The notes under the pieces: model-generated | What the model was told of the DNA's origin: nothing | The model's database searches: none | The model's input: the letters and a program-made list of their open reading frames with translations, nothing else | Shown here: positions 1-13,535 of the stretch, piece by piece | How the letters are laid out: each line of letters opens with the position of its first letter | How positions within the stretch are numbered: position 1 is the first letter of the stretch | NCBI GenBank assembly: GCA_026874595.1 | Contig: CM049310.1 | Coordinates: forward strand, 49,011,558-49,075,557 | Direction: 5' to 3' | Source: Sipunculus nudus | Taxonomy: Eukaryota; Annelida; Sipuncula; Golfingiida; Sipunculidae | DNA: 64,000 bases | Program-made: the position numbers and the translations under genes

Positions 1-742
1 TTGTAAATTAATCTCAAGGGTAATGGGTCAGTCGCTGTGCGCTGTACAAGTTGGCTATCGTCCAGTAACCGGAAAAACTTTTTGTTTATGCGGTCAGAAA
101 TTCAACAAACATACATGGGTATTTACCAATACGCTGAGTCAAAACGGAATATTTTTCGCACATATTTTGTGTTCTTATAGTGGTTAATGTTAAGTGAAAA
201 CGTACCTGTAGGGCATGAGGCGTTTTCGAATATTACGAAGATATTTGCATCTTCATAGAGCCTTAAGATGTGAAGGCACCCTGACACTGGTCTGAGACTA
301 TTTTGTTAGGGGGCGGAATTGGCGCTACAGCAAGGTTTGATAAGCTCAGTAATCATAGCAATTCGGAACTAGCTCTATCAAGTAGCAGTCTTTGGGGGCC
401 TGACTGAACGTATGTCATTCAGTGCTCCTGCCATCTAGTGACTAATTTCAAAACTACCAAATGGCGGAACTGTCTGCAACTGCGGCTGTGACAGACTAAG
501 TACACGTTTTGCAGCTCTATCAGATTGGCCAAATGGACACGATGATTGACAGGTCGGAGATATAACAAGCGCTAGGTTAACTGATTAACCATTAGTGTGG
601 GAAGATCGACGTGCTAGTGCTGGACCGATGTGGGAGTCCGTGCACTTAATCAATTTTACACATGGACGAAGAGTCGATGATTCACACGGAGAGATATGAA
701 CGGATGAGATGGCCTGACCATATGTGTAACAAATGGAAGTGT
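1..742. other. Anonymous non-coding DNA
   Basis: I see no supported gene or repeat in this stretch. The only notable short sequence is a CTCF-like motif at 428-441, listed separately. No frame has exon-like character. Confidence 0.5.
428..441 (-). promoter_or_regulatory. Candidate CTCF-like motif
   Basis: CTGCCATCTAGTGA fits the reverse complement of the bilaterian CTCF core (YGCCMYCTRSTGG) apart from the last base. It is a motif match by eye only; matches of this quality also arise by chance in 64 kb. Confidence 0.3.
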
Positions 743-1346
743 TCCCCGTGTAAAGACTTCAGGTTAAGGACATCCCCCGGGGTATTCTGAACCTAATTTC
801 AGGTTACGCTGCACTGTTCAGTTTACCCCCTCGCTGATTTAACTAAACGGTACTGTTTTAACTCATATTATTTCAACAAACCACGCAAAAATACGAGACT
901 TAAAAGAACCCGGTCCATCAATACGATATATAAAAGATATGAGCAATCAATGAAAAAGAAATATGTCGCAAAATGTTAATTATTTTGTTAATTCTATTTA
1001 TACTGATTCATAAACTTCACCAAAGCGAATGATACGATTACATGCAATCATAAGCTATACAAAGATTCAGAGTAATTTTGGAAATCAAGAAGAATTTATA
1101 TGAATTTCAAGTGAACAAATATAAAGAAACAGCTGTTTTGAAGGGGTATTTTGAAATCGTAGGTCGTAATATAAAATCGGTTTCAAATAAACCCCGGCGT
1201 AATGTGAAAGCGATTTAAAATTACCGGGGGGGGGGAGTAATCTGAAAGCGATTTTAAATTACCGGGGGGGGGGGGGGGTAATCTGAAAGCGATTTTAGAT
1301 CCCCCGGGTAATCTGAAGCGGATGTAAACTAAAACCGTTACACCGG
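743..1346. mobile_element. Foldback/MITE element, family X copy 1
   Basis: About 600 bp that recurs at 40486-41047, so it is a dispersed repeat. Its ends are inverted relative to each other: CCCGTGTAAAGACTTCAG on the left and a CTGAAG...TTACACCGG end on the right. The terminal sub-motif (GGTAATCTGAAATCG-like) is repeated several times next to poly-G runs at about 1160-1340 and appears inverted at 765-830. The AT-rich centre (about 880-1140) aligns with the second copy, for example CAAAATGTTAA and ATACAAAGATTCA. No coding capacity, so it is presumably non-autonomous. The superfamily is not determined. Confidence 0.6.
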
Positions 1347-1506
1347 ACTGGCACTAGAACCTTTTATGGAGAAACCTTTTTCCTGACTGAAGACGCACCT
1401 ATTAATAAGACCAATTAACCATAAACTGTATCTTTTAGGCTGTTGATTAAAATATTATCCAAGGAAATGTTCCGAGAGCAGTTATACATGTTGACTAATA
1501 CATAAA

Positions 1507-1695
1507 CAGGGGCGGATCCTAGAATTAGGAAAAGAAGGAGTCCAGCCCACAAGGATTAATGACAAAAAAAGATCCCCAGTTCACCAAACATGGTTGGGGG
1601 GGGGGGGGGGGGATTAGTCTGAAATCCCTAGAAAAGGCTGCGTTGCTAAAAAAAGGGGGACTCCCAGGACCCCTCCCCTCGATCTGCTTCTTGTG
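1507..1695 (+). mobile_element. hAT-like MITE fragment (CAGGGGCGGATCC family)
   Basis: It begins CAGGGGCGGATCC and continues with the family sequence (an ATTAGGAAAAG-like stretch, then GGATTAATGA), followed by a long poly-G run. Related copies lie at 24438, 30465 and 60762-60978 (minus), and a copy interrupted by element A lies at 14197-19783. CAGGGG termini are typical of hAT transposons. I cannot find a clear 8-bp target duplication here, and the right end is degraded. Confidence 0.55.
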
Positions 1696-2911
1696 AGCAT
1701 TATATCCGTAGTAGCTAAATAAAAATAATTAATTTAGGTGCAATAATAACTCAACGAAGATATGACTTAACTTGCGCATGATCACATTTGTAATGTTGTA
1801 ATACAGTGGTCGGTTTGTCAATGTGGGTAGAGTCTGTCTGACTGTCTGTCTGTCTGTGCATAACATGTCTCAAATGTTACAGATGGAGTGTGGTTAATTT
1901 TCTGGACAGCTTGGACTTAATTATTTTTCTCAAATTTATTAATTAATTCTAATCCGCAGAACCGGGTCACCAGGGTTCCTCTTAATATTACTATTATCAT
2001 GAGGTCTTTGATAGTCACCTACACGACAACTGACGTTCACGCTACAGTGACCTTCTTTACACGATAGTGCCGTGGTCAGGAGACTGATAATGTTGACAAC
2101 ATATAACACATGAGTTGTGTTACATTATACATTTTGCGAACATTTAACCTTTTTATCATTATTTCGTGCATGAATAAGGGCGCAATATTATATCTAAGAG
2201 TCATTGAAATGGGTATCAATATTTTCCCATAAATTCTAATGAATTTATTTCCATGGTAACTTACAGAAGGCAGTCTCACGAAAATTACACCAACTACAGT
2301 GCAAGCTAGGCGAGCCAAGAACGGGTAATGTGCTAGTCAACTAACTACAGCTGCCAGGGGTATTTTAACAAGATATAGGACCTAAGTTTTATTTATTTTT
2401 AATCGCTGGAAGGAGAAATTATTTAACAGGGCATATAGACTAGTCCTGTGCCAGTCTCGCCATGCTGTAAGATTTACGTGGACCGTCACGGCATGTGTTT
2501 TGTTTCGGCGGGGCGTTCTTTGTCCAGCAATGAGACGATTAATATTCACACCTACGTCCCATATTACAACAAGGCTAATATATAAAAATAGAGTCATGAG
2601 GAAAATAACATTAAATCTTCATCTGGACACATCTGGCTTTGTATCTTTTATAAACCAATGTCAAAAGCGTCGGATGACCAGGAACCTTGTACAGGACAGG
2701 TGTCCTGTTACTAGGCCCCCGGTCAAGGTACACGCAGCCAGCTTTGACAGAAACAAGAAACCCGCTCCGGAGGGTTAATGGATAAATTGCAATGCCTGTT
2801 CTAAGCTTACCTGATGTCTGTTTACCCACCAGCCAACTAACCAGGTTTAATACGTATTGATTTACTCTAGCTTACCTTATTTTTATTTTATTTTATGCCA
2901 GAAGGCTCTTT
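1696..2911. other. Anonymous non-coding DNA
   Basis: No supported gene. It holds a short TCTG-rich microsatellite at about 1829-1858 and overlapping short frames on both strands around 2380-2830 that lack recognisable protein features. Confidence 0.5.
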
Positions 2912-3139
2912 AAATATTTACACTGTGTACTTAACATATTTACTTTAATCTATCTGCGAGATAAGACTATGCTGTTTTACTTTAAAGAACAAATGAACCG
3001 GGATTAACTTGTAAAGATCAATACACCGGCATAATTTTAAGATAATCCCGAATTTAGTTACGTAAGTTTTTGAAGTAAGGAGGCACAGTCTTTCGCAAAT
3101 AGTTTTGAGTAAATCCTTCAAGTACACTGTGTAAATATT
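2912..3139. repeat. Small inverted repeat
   Basis: AAGTACACWGTGTAAATATT-type arms at 2912-2932 and 3119-3139 are inverted to each other, with one mismatch over 20 bp and about 186 bp between them. This may be a short foldback element; no second copy was noticed. Confidence 0.45.
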
Positions 3140-3821
3140 GAAAGAGATTTCTGACATAAAATGAGAGATATATATTAATAAGTATATTTATAATTTATGA
3201 GTGCACTGATGCATGAATTAAGACCGTTGTTCCCTTAGAATATCGAAATAAGCCCTGTTTGACTAAAATACAATCAAAATATTTCTCATCTAATAATGTC
3301 GCAAATACATTGTAAAATATATCATCGAATGCCTTGATAATTACATTATTTATTACTAATTTTACTATGTATAACTGATATATGTTATTTAATTAGATCG
3401 ATTTTATTGCAAGCTTAGCGAATCCCACCCTGAAGAAAAACGCGTTAGCAGAAACCCACATATACTGGTCAATTTTAAAACCAAATGATAATCGTGTGAT
3501 GTATGGCCTTTTTGTAGTCATCATTTTTCCCACAACCTGAATACAGAAAAGGAATACAATGTATATATAATTCTCAGAAACATTTCGTTCACCCAATGGA
3601 AAACACTATAAATGGTATTTTGTATAAGGAATACATCCTTTTGTATATCGTCTATCATTATAAGCATCAACCATATGCCTTATTCAGTATAATATATTAT
3701 ATTAAACCCATTTCATATCTAATTTGCAGCTGAACGAACATACATGTTCCTAGACTCCATTAACATTTAAACATCATATATCGCTTTTACTTCGTCTATA
3801 TACGTAACCATATATGTATAA
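3140..3821. other. Anonymous AT-rich DNA
   Basis: I see nothing supportable in this stretch. Confidence 0.5.
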
Positions 3822-4205
3822 AGCTAAGAATCCTTATGTACGGAACGCTGAATGCGGAATGGATAATGCGTATTGAGTAATTTTATATGTACCGGAACGA
3901 CGGCATGCATGTTTTCTATGTGTTGCTCCTGGATACCATGCGGAACCGGCAAAAATCTCTGAGGCGATTCGTTTTGATTAACTACTGATTTTATTTACTC
4001 CCACAAAGAAATTAGATGAAGTGACAGCAGCATTACCAACAGACAGAAACACATATTAGAATTTCACGGACAATATTTTAAAGTACCCATTAGCTTTTCT
4101 TTGGCATTTCGCATGCCGGTTGCGCGCATAGGAATCTCAGCTTATTTATTTAGTCAATACCGATTTTATCCGCATACCGCATTCCGTACATAAGGAATCT
4201 TAGCT
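3822..4205. mobile_element. TIR element (MITE), about 384 bp
   Basis: The left end AGCTAAGAATCCTTATGTAC and the right end are inverted copies. The similarity (CCTTATGTACGGAA, ATGCGG, then TATTGA-TAA) extends about 60 bp inward from each end. The interior contains no coding capacity. I cannot define a target duplication and did not see a second copy. It could be a Tc1/mariner- or PiggyBac-mobilised MITE, but the family is unassigned. Confidence 0.6.
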
Positions 4206-7200
4206 GAAGTCAGCTCGACAGATTTGTATCTCGATACGTTACTTTATATTAACCTGTCTCTCTCGGGAAGATTGGCCATGCAGTCAATACGAGTATTTGA
4301 AAGGGGAGTGTCTGACACCTAGATACATTCAGAACATTTTTGTTTTGTCTTATAACTGAGCTCCGGCTGAACAGAAATATGACCTCATTAGAACCACGGA
4401 CCAACTGTACATGTAATTATATCACTAATAAACTGCATTATAAACGTTTTTGTCACATGTATAAGTAATTAAGACTAATATATTAAACATATAAAGTATC
4501 ACGCGAGGAATCTCATGTTCTTACATCTCTACAGATGTTACAGAAGATATATATCCCGATGAGTTTCGGCAACATGTAGTCGTCTTCCCAATGTCTCACG
4601 GGCTATGATGCTTGACTGTTTCGTCGCCTTGAAAGACATCACAGCTACCTGCCACCCACCTTTCATTATAAGTGGACTAAGCCAATAACACCCCTTTGAT
4701 GATAGGCTGCCTATAGCACAAATAGGAGAGGTTAGTCTGTACTTATCCTCTTCTTGCATAGGGCCAGGATGGGACACTGTCTATAGCTCGACAAGCCCAC
4801 ATCCTGTGGCTCTTAGGCAAGTCACTTTAGTTGGTATATCTACGGTTCCAGCGTAATAAGGAGGCGGAGAAAGTTTAGCGCCGGTGAATTATAGAAATCA
4901 CAGCTAAACTCCATTTCTTGTGCTAAGGACTTACCACAGGACTGACAGTATGATCCGTTCCTGCCTAATAACAATAGTATTCAAAGATTCCAAGATCCGT
5001 TTGTTTAATTTTTAAACTGAATGTTTGTGTTGTTTTATTTTACCTTTGGGAGAAATCCTACATCTTGTCCATATACTTTTTTAAAGTGTTTTTTAGGGGT
5101 GGGCATTTATACTAACTTCATGTGTTAACCCCCTCAAAATATGTACCTGGTGGTGATTTTTAGGAATTTTATTTTCAGACGAGGTTCACCCACCTTTCAT
5201 GACCTCTAAAAGTTGTGATGTCGTGAAAAACGTAATAATCATGATTAAGTAACCCCCTGTTAGGATACAAGGCTTACATGGGTTGAAGAGTTTATTACTC
5301 TAACAATATTTTGGTCCCATTGTTTGTGTGCGGACTTTCTCAGGTTCCCGAAAGTGCAAACTATCAAATAATGTTTCCCCTCTCCTTTTTTTAATTTTTT
5401 TTCTTTCGGTTTTTCTTTCTCTGTCCAGGTTATGCTTGATCTCACATATGTGTGATTTAAAAAAGAATTACAGTTGTGCACAATATTAGTCTGAGGTAAC
5501 AGACTTGCACCTGATATTTACTTTTTACCTTGACCTAATATCCGTGATCATACACTCTATAGCTGGTTCCCGATTATCGCTCAGTTTGGAGAGTAAAGGG
5601 GGATTCCAGTGATCGCAAGCCGTTTGCAAACGTCTAGTTTTTCTTTATTAAAGGACATGTAAACCATCTTACTTAAAATATTTTGGCAAGATCTGCATTC
5701 ATATAACTAACTTTCTTTTATTAAGTATTTCACTATATTTGCTTTTTATTAAAAACAATTTGATAGAATTTTAAGAAAAACCAATATATGCAAGTAATAT
5801 GAGCACTTGCAAATTCCCATCAAGTAAAACCATTCTATAAACATATTTTGGTAAAAATGACCAAAATACTTTCTATCAAGGAAAACAACCTTTACATAAT
5901 AAAGATGTAGTGAGGGGTGCAAACCAAAACTTTCTGTGCTAACCCCTCCATATTGTGGGGCTTTTTTTTCGAAAAATGGCTGAAATATTTTTGTAAGAAT
6001 CTTTCATTCAGACTAACCTCTATGTACAAACCTCTTAAAAATTTTGGTACAAGAAGGCAGCTATCGTAACATGTTTAAAACATTTAGATTTTGTTGAGCC
6101 CATAATACTTTGTGACAACATTTCAGTCTTAATACATTTCCAAAATATTTAACAGCGGTGTGTTGAACATCTTTTTCAGACTATGAAACTATAGTCCAGC
6201 TTTTTGACAGCAGTATACCAGTATATGTTTTCATAATATCAATATGGCATATAACTATTGGGTTATATATGCTTCATTTCCCCATTTGTACGATTTTTCA
6301 CATTTTGAGGCAAAGCTGTGTTAATGAACACTAATTTCATCAATGGAATATGGTAAAAATACATCAGTATAAGTAAATATGAGCATGTCAGTATATTTTA
6401 CACAACTTCAAACATTTTAAAGCCCAGTTTATGTAGAAGTTGAAGAATCTGAAAAAAAAAATGAAAAGGCATATTTTTATATTTTATTGGCAGTCAAAGT
6501 AGGGGAACCATGTTTAATTAGTAGGATGGTTGGTAAGATAGGTGACGGTGATGATGGGCCCAGTGATGCTTGTATTATCGCTTGTGTCAAGTGCCTGTGA
6601 TCCGCCCCTGATTTCATGATTATTCCAGAACGGATTGTCCCAACTTTGAAACCCTGGAGGAAACTGGTTAGAGCTGATTCGCTTAGCACGCTGAAAATAA
6701 AGCTTGATCTGTCACTTTTTTCGGCCTGCAGAACACTAGTCTCTCCAATAAACTGGCACTTCTAAAGATAACCACTGGAACTCATATTGACATTCATGAA
6801 GACGAATTGACTGGTCAGTTCTGATGCAGCAACATGGACTGGCTGGTGTACTTTTTAGCAGTTCCAAAGACTCAGTGTAGTCTATTTGGTTTTTCTTGAA
6901 CACGACTGGTCCATTTTGTCACTTGAACTATCCCGTTTTGAAACCAATATAACCAGACCCATTAAACATCCTACGGCAAATACTGTTAAGGTGAATTCTT
7001 GTAGGACACATGACAGTCCTCTCTGAACAGCACGCAGCGCAAGAGGAAGCCACCACACTGGGCGATGCATAGGCCTACTATATATTATACCATTAAACAT
7101 AAGCGTGTCTTTAGCTCTGTGGTTTAACTGCGGAGCCTTCCCAGTTTTACTTTCACAAGAGATAAGCTCACGCGGTTTCCCTGGGTGTTAGCACGTGCAT

Positions 7201-7499
7201 ATCATATATGCACTCAGATACATTACATACATTTACTAGTAATAGTAGTATCGTCTTACACTATGTACATATACACACATGTGGGTAAGGGTGTGCAAGT
7301 GTGTGGAAATATCCCTCATCGGACACCTGCCTAAATTACAAACACTTCTCCCCCTATTACGGAAGTTTTATATTGACTTTCTGATGGCCAAAATAGTAAT
7401 TTCCAGGTTCCACAAGTGTAGAGACCGTAACTGAGAGGTTCCAGATTATGCATATATCTATGTATTGTACTGCCAAAGTGTACTATACTGCAAAATTGT

Positions 7500-7504
<5 letters not shown>

Positions 7505-7564
<60 letters not shown>
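7505..7564. repeat. (TA)n microsatellite
   Basis: An uninterrupted TA dinucleotide run of about 60 bp. Confidence 0.97.
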
Positions 7565-7567
<3 letters not shown>

Positions 7568-8285
7568 CGGTTCAGGAATACCGAGAACAATATCTAACTT
7601 CCACTTTTGCGGTATACACCTGACCTAGTAGATAATATTTCTCTGTGTATGCTGTATATCTCCGACACGAACAAATACGATCATAAACAAGGTGCATATC
7701 TTAATATCTTATAAATATTGAGTACACAATGCTACATACCGTGTCTTGCTGGTACTCCCTGCCTGTAGTCTGTAGAAGGTTTGTGGGTCTTGGTGCCGCT
7801 TGAGTTTTATGACTGACTGAGTGCCGTCACAGGAACTGGAGCAGTGGGGGCTCTATTAACAATGTCACAATATGGAAACCCGTATCAATAAACTGTCGCT
7901 GGTCTACGGGGGCTGTGACTGCATTAACAGTACCCGTGATAGGTAGGCCTGCCTCATGCTACAAAGACTAATTAATTAATCCAGCCCTGCTCGGTGTCGC
8001 CCCACACTGCTGTGTACCAGGGTTCCCCTGTTGTCACGTGCCCTCTCAGGGAAGTAACCCCGTGTAACAACTTGGTTTAATTTGTGCCGTGTCTGAAAGG
8101 AACAGGAAAGCTGTTCAATACTGAGAGTTGAAACTTCCTCGTGCGGTGAGTGCAGGGACTTGATGTATATCACTCACTGATACCGTGGTACTTATACTCC
8201 CAAACACTGAGGTTGATCCCACCCACGCCAACACTCCCACGCACGTATGTAGAACGTGTGCTTATATGCTTTTATGTGCATTAGC

Positions 8286-8321
<36 letters not shown>
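8286..8321. repeat. (TA)n(TG)n compound microsatellite
   Basis: A short TA run passes directly into a TG run. Confidence 0.95.
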
Positions 8322-9090
8322 ATTCCGTATGTAAATTTTGTAAATGTTTTGTAATTGTAACGGTATAACATGTGTCGGAGTTCATACGTATCAACCTTAT
8401 GAATTATTCAGTATAATATATGAATTATTAATATATGATTGTGTGTTAGGGTGTTTGTGTAGGTTAAGGCATGCATACATATATACAGAGCGTTTCTGTG
8501 TGTGTCTATATTTTCACCAAACACGATATACGCTTTTTAAAACAAGATATATCTTCAATCATATTGTTCATAGTAACAGGTCGCTTTTGATATGTATTGC
8601 AGACGACTTAAATGCTGCATTTGATTACTGTTCTAAATCAAGACACCAAAAAATAAAATAGCTTCAACGGATAAAACAGAAACATAATGGACCGACTTAA
8701 TTCAAAGCTTAATTTTTATATTGACCATGCTGCATCTGTACTGGATGTATAATCAAGTTCTTGAGCTACACTACGCTTTCTTTTGTCGCAAAGTTTGCAA
8801 CTCCAGTTTAAAGAACGGCGTAGAAAATTGAGGTCTATACGACTGGGTTGTCAAGGGTAATGGCTGTGAACCCAGCTTAACAAGCAAGAAACGTTACCCA
8901 TCTCTCAAAGTGCTGTCGTACCAGTCACCAGAAGTGGGAGAACTGCTTTTTTATGGAAGCAATCTTTGTACAGATCAATGCTTTAGTTAATCAATGTCGA
9001 CTCTGTGTCAGCACGATATATAGGCTTTTAGACCCCGCTTACGTGGACATATTATAAAGGACGGATAAGGTATAATATATTATCTTCATG

Positions 9091-9300
9091 CCGGGTTCTG
9101 TGGTCTCTGGGTAGAGCACAGGACTCAAAGCCGGGAAATAGTGAGTTCAAACTTCAGCCGAGGCGGTGAGATATTTTATGGTCGGCCCCATCTGACTTGA
9201 GTGCTCTGTAGGCTTAATGGTCGTGCCCCATCATCCTCATTTTGGCCAACACGAACTCGTTGGGGGGGGGGGGGGGGGTGGGGGGGGGGGGGGGGTGATA
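9091..9300 (+). mobile_element. tRNA-derived SINE, copy 1
   Basis: The head resembles a tRNA gene with a pol III box A-like stretch (GTCTCTGGGTAGAGC) and a degraded box B (GAGTTCAAACTT), followed by CAGCCGAGGCGGTGAG. The same head recurs at 63925-64000 with a better box B. The body runs to about 9260 (ACACGAACTCGTTG) and ends in a poly-G tract broken by one T at 9262-9295. It has no coding capacity and would depend on a LINE for mobility. The SINE family name is not assigned. Confidence 0.75.
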
Positions 9301-11500
9301 TGATCCACGCACGAGGAAAATTTCACACCCAGGGCAAGCAGGTGCAGTAGGCACTAGGCCTATTTAACACCAGTATATAAAATGAGAGGAAGCCTTTGCT
9401 ACTGTCCTGTCACCTAGTCCGAAACCGGAATGGAAATCGGCAGATTTAGTTAAGCGAGCATTAAAATATGGAGGCGGTTACCTCCAACAACAAAACCTAT
9501 TTAAGAAATATTTATCGAAGTGGGTTACATCAGTTCAATGGATATAAACGTACCGTGACGAGGATGCATTGGTACAGGTATATGCCTATTCACGGAAATG
9601 GTGGTGAGAGCACTTTCGCTTAACCTTTATTACTGCCAGACCCAAGGGTGGACTGAGTTAGGTTTTGAAAACGGGCCCTAAATATTTAAGCTAAAGAGGT
9701 CATTGGCAGTGTCTTTAAACAAACTAAATACGTCATTTGAATTTTTATGTCCTACAGATAATTAATTACATAACCTAACACGTCTTTTTTCTATGAATAT
9801 TAGTATTCAGCAATTAAAGATGGTTTAAAATTATACTGGATTTTATAAATATGGTATAATATCATATAACTCTGATTTAAAGTTAAACTCTTCAGTTTCC
9901 TATGTAACGACTTGTCTGGGCTTTTGTACAAAAAAGAAACATGGTATATACAACACAAAAACATAGGTCCACCTGGTTCCGATTATGTATTGGCCGTCCG
10001 GGAATCTTCCTAATCTCGAAAGGGCAAGGTCCGATCCTGCATGGGCCCACTTGAGTCTAATTGTATTTGTTTATATTGTATGGTGTTATGTATATAAGTG
10101 AAAGCTATACACACGTGGGACTAGGTATTGAGGTATTAAGAATTTAACAGGTTGACCAAGGTTCAATACATCGCTTTCTGAGTGTCATATCAGTATTAAA
10201 TGTTAACACTCTTAACTAGAGCTAAATGGGAGTATCAAATAAACGCAGGTTTCGCAAATGACATCCCGCTCATATAAACACCTTTCTAACTCTTTATAAT
10301 AAACGTAACGTCTCATTGTGACGTCATGGAAATTCACCACAATTCAGAAACCAGGAACACTCCAGAAAAGTTATCTCGTAAATACTTTGCTGTATAGGCT
10401 ACAAATAAAGAGTGATGTTATATAATTAATCATATACCATTCACAGGCACAATAAACATCAATTATTGTTCACAATAACGTAGATCATATTGTCTCGCGA
10501 TTTCGTGATAAGTTCCCATTGTTCTGTAGTCGTGGTTACAGCTGGTGTCCTCTGGTGAGTACAAACCAGCCGCTTGTGGTTGTGACTGACTCTTTTGATA
10601 AAGCTTCCTTCTGTTGTGGTTGTTGTATGTTTGGTTGTTGCAGTTGAAGTGATAGTGACTATATTGTAGTTGAAGTTATGGTGATTATATTGTTACTATA
10701 TTATAATACATCAACTTCTTTGTGCCCAATGACTGTAACATCCAAGTTCAGATGCCAGAATTTTACTCTCAATCTTTATATATAACTATTTTGGCCATAT
10801 GTCTCCTCCCCCATGGGCTCTCGATCTCACTTCTAAATCTGAATGGAAAAATACAGGGATCTCAAAAGTCGAAACAATGAACCTAAAATATCAAGGTCCG
10901 GGTCACCAGTTTTCAAAATCTTCGAAGAACTAGACAGAAACAACTGGTTTGTCAATTTTTAGAACGAATCTTAAAATCTTTAGTACTTTTAAAGTTATGG
11001 GGTTACAATATAATATATTTCCATATATTTTATCTTGAAGATCAAGGTTAAAGTCACCAGTCTAACGAGAATGTGATGAAAAGAACGAGTGTGTTAAATA
11101 AAATGATTTGTCCTTGGAGATCCTGGCCAAGGTTGCCAGTTTTTCTAACTCATCCGAGATTTAGGATGGAGGGAAACTATATGAACAGATTGAACAGTTG
11201 CAACTTCGTGTTGAATATAATTACTATTGATATATAGAACATCACATCCCTCCTCTGAACTGGCTGCATCTGTCTCTATCTCTTTCACTTATCATTCAAG
11301 ATATGTTAATGCTAATATGAATAAGATTCTATTTAAAGAAGCATTCTCTAATTGGATAATTGAAATATTAGTAAGTATGTTAGTAAATTTTTACCAAACT
11401 TGATTTATCTTTTTAACCTTTAGGGTGAATTGTTTATAACATTTGAGTGGTGCCTTATGCAATGGATTCTTTTCTTTTATAACTATACATTCTCAACGAA
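9301..11500. other. Anonymous non-coding DNA
   Basis: No supported gene. A weak tRNA-like stretch near 9991-10060 (GGTCCGATCCTG resembling box B) may be an old SINE. Two imperfect 26-bp tandem copies (AGTTGAAGTKATRGTGAYTA core) lie at 10642-10693. Confidence 0.45.
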
Positions 11501-13535
11501 CGTTGCTGGACCATCATTGCTATCAGCAACTATCATTGCTGGAGACTTTAATATATGTTACAAAAAACAACGGATGCGGATACTGCTAGTTTAAAGGAAG
11601 TAGCAGAAATCTATAGATTGAAGCAACATTCTTCGTTCACCGACACATATTTCTGGGAATACCCTCGGTTAAATATTTACCAGGAAGGAATCACTTATTT
11701 CATTAGTGATCACTTTTTGTGAGTATGAAACTGTCTGTATCTAAACCTGGTCTAGTTAGAAAACGAATAAAAATTAGAAACATTAAGTCGATAGACCTTG
11801 GTTCATTTAGGAAATATTTGCAACAGGTAGCGGCTAATATTCTTGCTACAAGTAAGATCACTGATGCAGTGGATATATATCATCAAAGCACTAAATGAAC
11901 ATGCACCTATCAGCGATAAAAAACAGTTAACAGTCGAAATCGGGTGCAATGGTTTACCACTGATCTGAACAAACTGATGTCACAATTAAGGGGCATTAGA
12001 AAGGGCATTAGAAAGGACGGCCATAAAGCTAAGAACTTCTAAATTTTGGATGAATACAAAATAGTTCTGAACTGTTACACAAAGTGTGTTAGATGGGCTA
12101 AAAGCAATTACATGAATGACTTGATAATTAATGCAGAAGGTGACACAAGAAAACTATTCTCAACCCTGGACAAATTAAGTGGGACATCTAAGGATACTCT
12201 CATGCCTGAAGGTGAAGATGAAGAATTGCAGGCTCTTTGCAAATTTCTGAAATGATAAAATTGAGAAAATTAGGAAAAATTTTGACCCATGTGTCAAATT
12301 TGTTCCTTCATTATCTGCTGCTCGCAATTTGACTTTAACTTCGAAATTAACGAAGAGGAAATTCACAATATCATTCAGTGAGCGAAGCCTACGACTTGCT
12401 CAAATGATCCGATCCCAAATAGAACAGTGAAGGAACAAATTAATTAATGTTGTCAGCGATTACACATATTATGAATTTATCATTCAAGTGTGGAGTATTT
12501 CCTTACGCTCTAAAATCTGCGGTTATAAAACCAGTACTGAAAAAGAAGGGCCTTGAATTATACCCATCCAATTACAGACAAGTCAGTAATCTGACATTTC
12601 TATCCAAAATGATTGAGGAATATGCGGCAGTTCATTTCAACGCACACATGACCAAGTCTCATCTATTACCAAAGAATCAAAGTGCAACCAGGGTTGGATT
12701 AAGCACGGAAACGCTACTCCTCCGCACATGCAATGATATTCTCCGGAACATGGCAACATCACTTCAGTTGTAGCATTAGACTTGAGTGCTGTTTTGATAC
12801 GGTTGACAATACAATACCAATGCATGTACTAAGAAACAGATTTGGGGTTATGGATAATGCAAAACAATGGTTTACAACATATTTTAAGGACAGCTAGGAA
12901 GTTTACCGTTCAGTCAAATGATAAGCATTTACATGCAGTCGTTATGGATTATTGCATAACAGGGATCTATACTGGGACCAACACAGTTCTCGTGTTATTG
13001 TAGTACTTTGGGTGATCTCCGCCAACACCGGTCAGAATCGATATGGGGTTATGCGGATGATGACACTTTCGCTGACAAGTTTAAAGCTCGTGATACTGAC
13101 GCTTAGTTACATACAATGGACAAACTAAAAAAAAATTGTCGTTCGATGTTAAACATTGGATGAATGGAAATTGGTTGAAAATGAATGAAACAAAAACAGA
13201 GATTATGCATTAAGTTTGCCAAACAAAGTGATAAGGCTGTGGTCAATTCTATACATGCTTATGACTCTGTGATTGAGCGGTCAAAGTACATGAATCTACT
13301 TAGATTAATATTGGACAGTGAACTCTCACTTAAGGAACATATCAAGAAAAAATGGTTTTGCTTTGTGTAACATCAAAAGAATACGGAAGGTTTCTAGAAA
13401 CCTAACTCTAGAATCTGGAAAATTCTAGGATCGGCCATGGTGCTGTCACATTATGACTATATAAACAGCCTTTTTACGGGATTACCTGATAACTAAGACC
13501 TATGCAGCTACTTCGGAATTATGCGGCCAAAGCCA
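11500..13535 (+). mobile_element. Degenerate non-LTR retrotransposon (CR1/L2-like LINE)
   Basis: A roughly 2-kb plus-strand relic with the order endonuclease, linker, reverse transcriptase, 3' domain. Hallmarks readable in shifting frames are IIAGDFNI near 11530-11556 and ISDHF near 11702 (endonuclease). After a frame restart come AVIKPVLKKKG and YPSNYRQVSNLTFLSKMIEE near 12510-12620, DLSAVFDTVDN near 12780, YADDDTFAD near 13053, VKHWMNGNWLKMNETKTEI near 13150-13205, and LSHYDYINSLFTGLPD near 13440-13490. The last block is typical of the CR1/L2/Rex1 group. Many stops and frameshifts make it inactive. The 5' end is missing or unrecognisable and no poly-A tail is evident. Confidence 0.85.
12340..13535 (+). 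pseudogene. LINE reverse transcriptase remnant
   Basis: This is the reverse-transcriptase part of the LINE above, which would reverse transcribe LINE RNA at a nicked target. The fingers/palm blocks (YPSNYRQVSNLTF, an A-motif DLSAVFDTVD, a catalytic YADD at about 13053) and the thumb-side motif (WLKMNETKTE) are in the correct order. The frame changes several times, with stops around 12772, 12895 and 13370, so no functional enzyme is encoded. The catalytic YADD is still legible, so the decay appears spread out rather than being one deletion. Confidence 0.8.

Larger units (their letters stand above)
4206..9090. other. Anonymous non-coding DNA with microsatellites
   Basis: No supported gene. The stretch includes a solo hAT-like end on the minus strand near 6595-6610 (GATCCGCCCCTG), a (TA)n array at 7505-7564 and a TA/TG array at 8286-8321. 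Short frames near 4538-4777 (minus) and 7976-8173 (minus) have slightly exon-like composition but no recognised domain or splice context. Confidence 0.45.
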